A stretch of 6,184 nt of DNA, taken from Bacteroidales bacterium (GTDB taxonomy: Bacteria; Bacteroidota; Bacteroidia; Bacteroidales; UBA4181). Shown here piece by piece: positions 1 through 6,184 of this stretch. Location: the NCBI GenBank assembly GCA_031260845.1, contig JAISKR010000274.1, positions 1 through 6,184 of the forward strand. Reading direction: 5' to 3'. The stretch's first letter is position 1; each line of letters starts with the position of its first letter. A program made the position numbers and the translations under genes. The notes beneath the pieces were generated by a model. That model was not told the origin of the DNA. It ran no database searches and worked only from the letters and a program-made list of their open reading frames with translations.

Positions 1-2231
1 CGGGAGACAAAGCCGTCAAGGTCACTCCACGCTTCCTCCCGGGTCTTTCCGTGCAGATCGATACTCGCTTCGGGGCGCATCTCTCTGATGTTTTCAGCGA
101 ATGACAGGCGCCCTGCTACATTATCGGCTTCGGCGTCTGTGTTCACTTCAATGGCTTTATTGATGAGGTCTGTCACCAATGCGCCGTAATATCCGGGATG
201 CGAAAGCGCAATTGTTCTGACGGCTTGAACTGCCGCCTGTTGAGTGCTTTCGTTACGGTCTGTCAGGTATTTTCCTGCGGTCAGCAAGCCAAGAAAAGTG
301 CCTGTATTCCCTATATTTTTGATAATCTCTTGCTTTTGCCATGATGATGGGTTGACTCCCAAAGCATTGCGCAATAAAATCAATTTTTGTTCCGGCGCTT
401 GTTTGGATGCAGCCGTTTTGTCGATATATGCGGTCAGCGCTTTCTCAGCATACGAATCGGAACTTGCTTTGGCGATATTATACAGTGTCGGGATGACCAA
501 TTCATCGCTCCATTGAAGAAGTGCATCAAAAGCGACGCCGCGAACGGCTGCGTTGTCGCTCTGGAAGGCGGTCAATACGTGTATCAAACCATATTTGCCT
601 CCAATCATAGCCAATACATTATAATATACCCCCGGACGTTGGCTTGTATTAATTTGCGCCAAAACCGCCAAGGTCTGTTGGTCTTGTGATAATTCGGCAA
701 CAGCGGCAAACAGGGCTTTTTGCAGCGCTTCAATTTCCTTTGGCTGCGTAGCGGTATTCAATAAAGCGGCAATAGCCGGAATATCCTTTTCGGACACAAG
801 GGAAATAAGCGCTTTATCGGCGGCTAAACGCACAGAAGCGTCTGTTGATGAGGTTTGTGCATATACTGTTTCTATTTTGGTGACAGATTGACGGGCAGCC
901 AGAATCTCCAAGAACGCAATTTTGGCAGTAACAGAGGCTTGTGGGATGGCTGCTGCAACTTCTTCCTTTACTCTCCAATGCCGCACGCTCAGCAAAGTGG
1001 TTTTGCCGGTGGCAACGATTTTTTCGTCACCGGAATTCATCGACCTGATAATCGGGCTGATGGATTCTTCCGCATTCAATTGTGCTGCGGCAATGATGGC
1101 TGCTTGGCGCACAGACGCACCGGACGCGAACATTTGTTCCGTTACAAACGCCAACGCCGCTTTATCGCCCCTTCTGCCGAATGCAGCAATCAATTCTGCC
1201 AATTTTTGCGCATCTTTCTCCGTCTTGGCTCTTTTTATCAGCGCATCGTACATTTTGGAAGAAGTGATTTTTGTTGAATAGTTGAGCGCTGCTTCCCTGT
1301 ACGCTTTCTGCGGGCTGTCCAATGCCTTGATAATGTCGGAAACCGCATTGTTGCCTGTTGCCTCTACATAAAGTTCCAGTGCTGCGGTTTTAGCGGCTAT
1401 CTGCGTATCTTCCGAAGTGACTTTCAACAAATTTTGAGCCGCTTTGGCTGTGAAGGAAGGGTTCACTTTCCCGATATTAGCCAGATAGCGAATATATGCC
1501 TGCAAGGCATTGGTGGGTTCATACTTGAAGTCAGCGGAAGCGACGACAGAATACAGCAACTTATCCACTGCCAAATCAGCGATAGACGATAAACTGAACA
1601 TAACTGCCTTTTCCAGATTGGCATCGCTGCTTCCCAGCAGAGAAGCGATATGAGGTGCAGCCGCTTGGTAACGCAATTCGCCCAAAGCCTGCACTAAACT
1701 TATCTGTTGTGCGCCCTTGGCTTTCAGTAATGCATCCAGCAAAGTTTTAGAGGCAGCATCCGTACCGATTCGCACCAACAAACGGGCGGCAGCGTCGCAC
1801 AAGCGGTCGTTGCCGAGATATTTGGCGGCTGTTTCCACCGATTCGGGTCCGGCAACAAACTGTAACTGAATGAACAGGAAATCGCGTATTTCGTCTGATT
1901 TAGCCTGCGGTATAGCAGCGCCAAGGCTCTTTGCCAAGGGCGCTTTCAGGCTTTCTTTTTGGCTGGCATATTTTGCCAATCCGCCAATGGCATGGCGAAT
2001 TTGGGCGTCGTTTCCGCCCGGTTCAGCCAGCAATGGCGACAGATAGGCGACAGGATTGTCCAATTGGTACAATTCAGCCATCAAGCGATTGTAATCTGCG
2101 GTATTTTCCGCAGGAAGTTGCATGATAATGTCCGCAATTTTGGTTTCGCGGGTACGCTGGTCGGTTTGAGCAAATGATATGCCCCAAACACCAACGGTTA
2201 ACATGAATGATATGATAATTTTTTTAAACAT
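1..2231 (-). CDS. Secreted HEAT-repeat protein, 3' end outside the window
   Basis: The reading frame is open from the ATG at 2229-2231 to the left edge: 743 complete codons with no stop or frameshift. Residues 1-21 form a Sec signal peptide: Lys3-Lys4, a hydrophobic core, then Ser-Phe-Ala before Gln22. There is no lipobox cysteine, so a soluble periplasmic or secreted product is expected. The rest is Ala/Leu-rich paired helices typical of HEAT repeats, clearest near residues 140-230, 350-385, 463-491, 559-576 and 661-679, with recurring 'aspartate, x-x-Val-Arg, Ala-Ala' patterns. HEAT arrays bind proteins or act as scaffolds and have no catalytic residues. In Bacteroidota such N-terminal halves are often followed by a DUF1080 (3-keto-disaccharide hydrolase) domain; that part is not visible. 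The last residues (724-743) instead resemble the start of an Smr domain (DLHG at 725-728). The start follows the previous gene by 35 nt, and only a weak purine run (AAAGAG) precedes the ATG. HEAT-type repeats and secretion are well supported; the function is unknown. Confidence 0.85.
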   Translation of the reverse strand, partial: MFKKIIISFMLTVGVWGISFAQTDQRTRETKIADIIMQLPAENTADYNRLMAELYQLDNPVAYLSPLLAEPGGNDAQIRHAIGGLAKYASQKESLKAPLAKSLGAAIPQAKSDEIRDFLFIQLQFVAGPESVETAAKYLGNDRLCDAAARLLVRIGTDAASKTLLDALLKAKGAQQISLVQALGELRYQAAAPHIASLLGSSDANLEKAVMFSLSSIADLAVDKLLYSVVASADFKYEPTNALQAYIRYLANIGKVNPSFTAKAAQNLLKVTSEDTQIAAKTAALELYVEATGNNAVSDIIKALDSPQKAYREAALNYSTKITSSKMYDALIKRAKTEKDAQKLAELIAAFGRRGDKAALAFVTEQMFASGASVRQAAIIAAAQLNAEESISPIIRSMNSGDEKIVATGKTTLLSVRHWRVKEEVAAAIPQASVTAKIAFLEILAARQSVTKIETVYAQTSSTDASVRLAADKALISLVSEKDIPAIAALLNTATQPKEIEALQKALFAAVAELSQDQQTLAVLAQINTSQRPGVYYNVLAMIGGKYGLIHVLTAFQSDNAAVRGVAFDALLQWSDELVIPTLYNIAKASSDSYAEKALTAYIDKTAASKQAPEQKLILLRNALGVNPSSWQKQEIIKNIGNTGTFLGLLTAGKYLTDRNESTQQAAVQAVRTIALSHPGYYGALVTDLINKAIEVNTDAEADNVAGRLSFAENIREMRPEASIDLHGKTREEAWSDLDGFVS

Positions 2232-2266
2232 CTCTTTAAAATTTTTAATTTGAATTTTTTAATTGC

Positions 2267-3535
2267 TTAAATACTCCACGGTGCGCGCATAGGTTGATTA
2301 ATCAAAGCATTAGCGCCCGGGTCGTCAATGAATTGCAACTTATCGGGATCGAATTTTAACGAACGCCCTAATCGTACTGCTATTACAGCCATATTAACGA
2401 TGGTCGATGAGCGGAATCCGTTTTGTTCGTTGAGCGCAAATTTGCTGCGTGTGCGTACCGCTTCCGCGAAATCAGTCAACTGAGGTTCAGGGTCGGGATA
2501 AATGGCTAATTTTTTCTCAATATTGGGAATATCGCAACGGTTGCCGCGGTATAACTTGCCTTTGGGACCTTCTATGTATGCCGCATTCGCATCCTTTCCT
2601 TCGCCGTCGAGGATGATACGGCATCCGTCCTGATACACTAATTCGATGCGTTTCCAAGTGCCGCAGGCGTCTGAATCCTGCTGTTCGCCGTCAATAATCA
2701 CTTCCACAGGACTGGTATTGTCCTTGTCCAAGATATATTGTACGGGATCGAGGTAGTGTTGTCCCATATCGGCTAATCCGCCGCCGTCATAATCCCAGTA
2801 GCCGCGGAAAGTGCCGTGTACTCTGTGGGCGTTATAAGGTTTGTAGGGCGCAGGACCCAACCAGAGGTCGTAGTCCAATTCGGAAGGTACAGGTTCCACG
2901 GCAAGACCGGTCTTTCCCACCCAGTAGAATTTCCAGTTAAAACCGGTGGTGGCGCCTACGGTCACTTTCAGGGGCCAGCCCAGCAAGCCGCTCTGAACCA
3001 ATTTTTTGATGGGTTTCACGGGGGTGTTCATTCCGTAGAAATTGTCGGCAAAACGGAACCATGTATTCAGTCTGAACACACGACCATGCCTTTCTATCGC
3101 TTCTTTCACCTTGATGCCTTCGCCGATGGTACGTGTCATGGGCTTTTCGCACCACACATCCTTTCCGGCTTGCGCCGCTTCGGCAGACATGATGCCGTGC
3201 CAGTGCGGCGGGGTTGCAATATGGACAATATCAATGGATTTGTTCTGCAACAACTCACGGTAATTGTGATAAGTTTTTGTTCCGGCGGGACTTTTGCGCA
3301 ACGCTTCGTTGAGATGGTTTTTGTCCACATCGCAGATAGCGATCAATCGCGAGCCGGGGTAGCCTATGTGTCCTTGTCCCATGCCGCCTACGCCTATGAT
3401 GGCTTTGGTCAGTTCGTCGCTGGGTGCAAGAAATCCGTTACCACCCAAGACGTGCCTCGGAATAATGGTAAATGCTGCGGTTCCCAAAGCAACCTGCTTC
3501 AAGAAACTACGCCTGTTTTGATTTTTATGTTCCAT
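2267..3535 (-). CDS. Gfo/Idh/MocA family oxidoreductase with twin-arginine (TAT) signal
   Basis: This is a 422-residue NAD(P)-dependent oxidoreductase of the Gfo/Idh/MocA family, which acts on sugars, cyclitols and related compounds. Residues 7-13 (N-R-R-S-F-L-K) followed by a hydrophobic stretch to about residue 25 form a TAT signal, so the folded, cofactor-loaded protein is probably exported. The Rossmann motif G48-V-G-G-M-G53 and acidic D69 at the end of the second strand suggest a preference for NAD(H). The family's catalytic-type lysine is K131 in C-E-K-P (129-132). The C-terminal substrate domain carries a Y-D-L-W-L-G-P motif (222-228) and D256 and H260 in a D-M-G-Q-H-Y-L-D-P stretch, the usual conserved active-site region. 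Length and the C-terminal P-W-S-I ending fit the full-length TAT subgroup of Bacteroidota and Planctomycetes. A possible promoter lies just upstream; no Shine-Dalgarno sequence is seen. The substrate is unknown. GH109-type glycosidases share this fold and signal, but no specific evidence for that activity is visible. Confidence 0.93.
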   Translation of the reverse strand: MEHKNQNRRSFLKQVALGTAAFTIIPRHVLGGNGFLAPSDELTKAIIGVGGMGQGHIGYPGSRLIAICDVDKNHLNEALRKSPAGTKTYHNYRELLQNKSIDIVHIATPPHWHGIMSAEAAQAGKDVWCEKPMTRTIGEGIKVKEAIERHGRVFRLNTWFRFADNFYGMNTPVKPIKKLVQSGLLGWPLKVTVGATTGFNWKFYWVGKTGLAVEPVPSELDYDLWLGPAPYKPYNAHRVHGTFRGYWDYDGGGLADMGQHYLDPVQYILDKDNTSPVEVIIDGEQQDSDACGTWKRIELVYQDGCRIILDGEGKDANAAYIEGPKGKLYRGNRCDIPNIEKKLAIYPDPEPQLTDFAEAVRTRSKFALNEQNGFRSSTIVNMAVIAVRLGRSLKFDPDKLQFIDDPGANALINQPMRAPWSI

Positions 3536-3559
3536 ATATATTATGTGTGTTTAATTTGG

Positions 3560-3567
3560 CAAAAATA
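3560..3567 (-). promoter_or_regulatory. Possible Bacteroidota -7 promoter box for the TAT oxidoreductase gene
   Basis: On the minus strand this reads TATTTTTG, an exact match to the Bacteroidota -7 consensus TAnnTTTG. It lies in the 68-nt AT-rich gap between the HupE-like gene and the TAT oxidoreductase gene and would give a leader of roughly 20 nt before the ATG at 3533-3535. No TTTG -33 box is seen at the usual spacing of about 20 nt; the nearest TTG is about 30 nt upstream. In so AT-rich a gap an 8-base match with two free positions can arise by chance, so this is only a candidate. Confidence 0.3.
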
Positions 3568-3603
3568 ATGAATATATTTTAAATAAAATAAAATTAACAA
3601 AAA

Positions 3604-4173
3604 TTATAGTGGAAATCTTTCCAATAATAAAATGAACGAAATTCCGGCGCCGGCACCGGACAAGGTTAAAATCCAATCGTGCTGCTTTACGCGCACTAAA
3701 TTGACAAAAACTGCCGTCAAAATCAAAATACACAGGACAATGATGAGTTGTCCCGTTTCTACGCCCACATTGAACGCAAAAAGCGGCTTTACAAGAGATG
3801 AACTGCCGCCCAGCAAACTGCGCAGGTAGGTAGAAAATCCTAATCCGTGAATCAACCCGAAAAACAACGCCGCCGCGTACTTTAACTTTACAAGGTTGGC
3901 AGATCCGCCGGTGACAATATTCCCCACAGCCGTGAGAAATATTGTCACGGGAATCAAAAACTCTATCCACGCAGACGACAGGCGAACGACCTGCAAGGTT
4001 GCCAGCGCCAGTGTGATGGAATGCCCGATGGTAAAGGCAGTCACCAACACCAACACGGTTTTCCATTGCCTGAAAGTGTAAACCGCACAAAGCATCGCCA
4101 CGAAAAGGATATGGTCGTAGCCTTGCAAATCGGCAATATGCCCAATGCCCAACTTTAAATAAAGTTGAAACAT
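3604..4173 (-). CDS. HupE/UreJ-type integral membrane protein
   Basis: This is a 189-residue, very hydrophobic protein with about six membrane segments (around residues 21-34, 38-60, 70-88, 99-117, 131-159 and 167-184). Family motifs are clear: G18-Y-D-H-I-L-F24, T45-A-F-T-I-G-H-S-I-T-L55, F105-G-L-I-H-G-L-G-F113 and F134-N-V-G-V-E-T-G-Q142. The repeated membrane-embedded His, Asp and Glu residues (D20, H21, H51, H109, E139) are possible metal ligands. The family is named after HupE and UreJ, linked to nickel supply for hydrogenase and urease; most members of this subgroup have no proven substrate. There is no N-terminal extracellular domain, so it is a minimal form. The ATG lies only 7 nt after the isomerase stop, so the two are surely co-transcribed and perhaps translationally coupled. 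No hydrogenase or urease gene is nearby. An overlapping frame at 3551-4090 is rejected because only this frame carries the motifs. Family membership is good; nickel or other metal transport is inference. Confidence 0.87.
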   Translation of the reverse strand: MFQLYLKLGIGHIADLQGYDHILFVAMLCAVYTFRQWKTVLVLVTAFTIGHSITLALATLQVVRLSSAWIEFLIPVTIFLTAVGNIVTGGSANLVKLKYAAALFFGLIHGLGFSTYLRSLLGGSSSLVKPLFAFNVGVETGQLIIVLCILILTAVFVNLVRVKQHDWILTLSGAGAGISFILLLERFPL

Positions 4174-4180
4174 CGACTGT

Positions 4181-5170
4181 TTATTTGCCGAAGTTGGCGT
4201 CGAAGGCTATTGCCGAAGGCTTGAAATCCACTTTCTTCACGAGGGCGCACGATTCTTCCGCTCCGTGTTCGCGATCCATTCCGCTGTCTTCCCACTCTAC
4301 CGAAAGCGGTCCATTATAATTGATATAATTCAAAGCGCGAATGATTTCCTCGAAATCGATTTTCCCACGTCCCAGACTGCGGAAATTCCAGTAACGTTCA
4401 GGATTCCCGAAAGTTACGTGTCCGCCGAATACGCCCACACGCTTCGGGGTATCGCTCCAATACACGTCTTTCATGTGAACATGGAAAATGCGGTCGGCAA
4501 ATTCGTAGATGAAACCTGCATAATCCACACCTTGATAGCCCAAATGGCTGGGGTCATAATTGAATCCGAAAGCAGGGTGGTTGTCTAACGCATCCAAAGC
4601 GCGACGGGCAGAGAAACTGTCGAAAGCAATCTCTGTCGGGTGCACTTCGAGCGCATAGCGGACTCCCAACTTCTGGTATTCGTCGAGAATAGGCTTAAAG
4701 CGACGTGCAAATTCCGCATATCCGTCAGCAATAAACTTTTCAGAGATGGGCGGAAAAGAATAGAGGTAACGCCAGAGAGGACTTCCTGTGAAGCCTACTA
4801 CTGTGTCGATACCCAGGGCTTTTGCTGCATGAGCCGTTTGAATCAGGTTTTCGGCAGCGCGTTTGTTAACTCCTGCCGGATCGCCGTCGCCCCAGATATA
4901 GTCGGGCTGAATCTCTTTGTGGCGAAAATCAATCAAGTCGCATACCGCCTGCCCGATAAGGTGGGTGGAAATGGTGTAAAGACTCAGACCGTATTTAGCC
5001 AACAAATCTTTGATACCCTTGTAGTATGCGGGGTTTGTTTCACGAACGTCAATGTGAACGGGTATTCCCAATTCCAAACCGTCGTATCCGAATGCTTTTG
5101 CCTTTTGGCAAACTGTTTCAAGGGATAAATCACCCCATTGAAGCGTGTATAATGTTACAGGACGTGCCAT
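4181..5170 (-). CDS. Sugar phosphate isomerase/epimerase (xylose isomerase-like TIM barrel)
   Basis: This 329-residue protein belongs to the AP-endonuclease-2/xylose-isomerase-like TIM-barrel superfamily, whose members isomerise or epimerise sugars and keto-sugars using a divalent metal. The first strand (residues 5-12) and the G-Y-D-G-L-E-L-G segment (28-35) are typical. Likely metal ligands are E175 (A-L-E-V-H-P), D206 (Y-D-P-S-H, with H209), H232 (H-V-H-M-K-D) and E292 (S-V-E-W-E-D). The spacing of the first three (31 and 26) is close to that in D-tagatose 3-epimerase; the last interval (60) is longer because of an extra loop around residues 238-270. No signal peptide is seen, so it is cytosolic. 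The start follows an AT-rich leader with no Shine-Dalgarno sequence. It sits between an oxidoreductase gene and the HupE-like gene, which suggests work on a keto-sugar made or used by the neighbouring oxidoreductases. The fold and metal site are well supported; the substrate is unknown. Confidence 0.92.
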   Translation of the reverse strand: MARPVTLYTLQWGDLSLETVCQKAKAFGYDGLELGIPVHIDVRETNPAYYKGIKDLLAKYGLSLYTISTHLIGQAVCDLIDFRHKEIQPDYIWGDGDPAGVNKRAAENLIQTAHAAKALGIDTVVGFTGSPLWRYLYSFPPISEKFIADGYAEFARRFKPILDEYQKLGVRYALEVHPTEIAFDSFSARRALDALDNHPAFGFNYDPSHLGYQGVDYAGFIYEFADRIFHVHMKDVYWSDTPKRVGVFGGHVTFGNPERYWNFRSLGRGKIDFEEIIRALNYINYNGPLSVEWEDSGMDREHGAEESCALVKKVDFKPSAIAFDANFGK

Positions 5171-5221
5171 AATTATTATTTATTTTAGATTTTTTATTTA
5201 TTATTTCTATTACACATTATT

Positions 5222-5242
5222 AATTGTCAACTGTCAATTGTC
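5222..5242. repeat. Tandem heptamer repeat (three copies) in an intergenic gap
   Basis: Three consecutive 7-nt units read AATTGTC, AACTGTC, AATTGTC, and they are bracketed by identical CATTATT copies at 5215-5221 and 5243-5249. The right-hand CATTATT overlaps the stop codon (5245-5247) of the oxidoreductase gene. The units are direct, not inverted, so they do not form a transcription terminator hairpin. No function can be assigned. It may be one copy of a small dispersed intergenic repeat. Confidence 0.6.
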
Positions 5243-5244
5243 CA

Positions 5245-6184
5245 TTATTCAACCCATTTTACCCATTTTTTACTGTCGTCATAACCGGCAGTAACAACGG
5301 TTTCGATGAATTGCATACCGCGAAGACCGTCATTCACAGTTGGGAAGTCGAGCCATTGCGGATCGGGTTTTTGCCCGTTTATTTTTGCCCTAACCGTATA
5401 GGAAAAATTCCTGTAAATGTTGGCAAACGCTTCCACATAGCCTTCCGGATGCCCTCCCGGGGTGCGGGTGTAGAATTTGGCAAAATCGCTCAAATAGCCG
5501 TTTCCTACGCGAATCATTTCGGTCGGGCGGTCAAGCCATTTCGCCAATAAGGTATTCGGCTCCTGTTCGTGCCATTCAAGACCGCCTTTTTCGCCATATA
5601 CGCGGATAGCGATAGCGTTTTCTTCGCCCACTGCTATCTGAGATGCCATCAACACGCCGGTGGCTCCATTGTCGAAGCGCAACAAAGCGGCGCCATCATC
5701 GTCAATCGGGCGTCCGGGTGCGAACGCTTTGATTTCGGCACAAAGTTCGGTCACTTTTAAACCGGAAATATACTCGGCAAGATGCCATGCGTGAGTTCCT
5801 ATATCGCCCATAGCGCCTGCTTTTCCAGAGCGTTTGGGGTCGGTACGCCAGCCTGCATTGTTTCCGCCTTGCAATTCGATGCGGGTAGCCAGCCATCCTT
5901 GCGGATATTCGACATATACTTTACGGATTTTCCCAAGGTCGCCGCGTGCAATACGCTCTTTGGCTTCTTTTACAGCAGGAAAGCCGGAATAAGTGTGCGT
6001 CAGAGCCAGAATAAGTCCGGTTTCGTCCACTTTCGCTTTCAATTTCTTTGCCTGATCCAACTCGAAAGTAATCGGTTTGTCCACTACTACATGAAATCCG
6101 CGTTCGAGCGCCATCATGGCAGGTTCAAAATGAAATACGTTGGGCGTGACAATTGTCACAAAGTCCATACGTTCCCCTTCCGGC
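5245..6184 (-). CDS. Gfo/Idh/MocA family oxidoreductase, N-terminus outside the window
   Basis: The frame is open from the stop at 5245-5247 to the right edge. The Met codon at 6166-6168 is internal: the frame continues upstream (P-E-G-E-R before it), and it lies in the middle of the Rossmann domain, just before the conserved V-T-P-N strand. The missing part should be roughly 70-80 residues holding the first strand and the G-x-G-x-x-G nucleotide loop. Counting from that Met, the catalytic-type lysine is K31 in V-D-K-P, and the substrate-domain signature D-I-G-T-H has D122 and H126 (near 5791-5805). These features mark an NAD(P)-dependent dehydrogenase or reductase of sugars or related polyols. 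Whether it has a signal peptide cannot be judged here. It differs clearly from the TAT-bearing paralogue downstream (different motifs around the lysine and histidine), so the two are not a recent duplication. It is the first visible gene of the operon, 74 nt upstream of the isomerase gene. Substrate unknown. Confidence 0.92.
   Translation of the reverse strand, partial: PEGERMDFVTIVTPNVFHFEPAMMALERGFHVVVDKPITFELDQAKKLKAKVDETGLILALTHTYSGFPAVKEAKERIARGDLGKIRKVYVEYPQGWLATRIELQGGNNAGWRTDPKRSGKAGAMGDIGTHAWHLAEYISGLKVTELCAEIKAFAPGRPIDDDGAALLRFDNGATGVLMASQIAVGEENAIAIRVYGEKGGLEWHEQEPNTLLAKWLDRPTEMIRVGNGYLSDFAKFYTRTPGGHPEGYVEAFANIYRNFSYTVRAKINGQKPDPQWLDFPTVNDGLRGMQFIETVVTAGYDDSKKWVKWVE

Noticed and set aside
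961..1020. A-T-G-K-T-T-L-L segment in the HEAT protein resembling a Walker A motif
   Set aside because: The first glycine of G-x-x-x-x-G-K-T is missing, no Walker B is evident, and the segment lies inside helical repeats of a secreted protein.
855..1281. Overlapping plus-strand open frames of 140 and 119 codons in the left third
   Set aside because: They lie opposite the uninterrupted HEAT-repeat frame, which has a signal peptide and consistent repeats, and they show no recognisable features.
2232..2266. AT-rich gap as a terminator between the TAT oxidoreductase and the HEAT gene
   Set aside because: It has no GC-containing stem followed by a T run, only low-complexity A/T sequence, so read-through is more likely.
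2816..3568. Plus-strand open frame of 250 codons opposite the TAT oxidoreductase
   Set aside because: It lies almost wholly antisense to a gene with clear family motifs, its translation shows no recognisable domain, and it has a composition typical of a shadow frame.
3551..4090. Minus-strand open frame of 179 codons overlapping the HupE-like gene in another frame
   Set aside because: The 3604-4173 frame has the HupE/UreJ motifs and membrane segments; this one has no family features and is rich in Cys and Arg, as out-of-frame translations often are.
4640..5128. Plus-strand open frame of 162 codons opposite the isomerase gene
   Set aside because: It is antisense to a well-supported gene and shows no domain or start signal.
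5218..5242. TTGACA-like boxes (minus strand) upstream of the isomerase gene as a sigma-70 promoter
   Set aside because: They come from the heptamer repeat itself, no -10 box lies at correct spacing, and Bacteroidota promoters use a different consensus.
6166..6168. ATG as the start of the right-hand oxidoreductase
   Set aside because: The frame stays open upstream to the window edge, and starting here would remove the nucleotide-binding loop of the Rossmann domain.

Overview
The window looks like a piece of a Bacteroidota chromosome, probably Bacteroidales. The reasons are the gene families present, moderate-GC genes separated by very AT-rich gaps, starts without Shine-Dalgarno sequences, and one good match to the Bacteroidota -7 promoter box. 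No lineage marker such as rRNA is present, so the assignment is an inference.

All five supported genes lie on the minus strand and read from right to left with short gaps (74, 7, 68 and 35 nt), so this is probably one operon or two overlapping transcription units. In order of transcription: (1) a Gfo/Idh/MocA oxidoreductase without its N-terminus (5245 to beyond 6184); (2) a xylose-isomerase-like TIM-barrel sugar isomerase/epimerase (4181-5170); (3) a small HupE/UreJ-type membrane protein (3604-4173); (4) a second Gfo/Idh/MocA oxidoreductase with a twin-arginine signal (2267-3535); (5) a long secreted HEAT-repeat protein running off the left edge (1-2231).

Together the genes suggest oxidation/reduction and isomerisation of a sugar or sugar derivative. 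One oxidoreductase is probably exported and one cytosolic, with a metal-dependent isomerase beside them. Gfo/Idh oxidoreductases and TIM-barrel isomerases occur together in Bacteroidota loci for 3-keto-glycoside metabolism, which often also carry DUF1080 (3-keto-disaccharide hydrolase) proteins. HEAT-repeat proteins of the type seen here often end in a DUF1080 domain, but that part would lie outside the window. The substrate cannot be named. The least expected member is the HupE/UreJ-type protein, placed 7 nt behind the isomerase gene.

No RNA gene, CRISPR array, insertion sequence or phage gene was found. No gene-free stretch exceeds 74 nt. The only non-coding features worth noting are a heptamer repeat between genes 1 and 2 and a possible promoter in front of gene 4.
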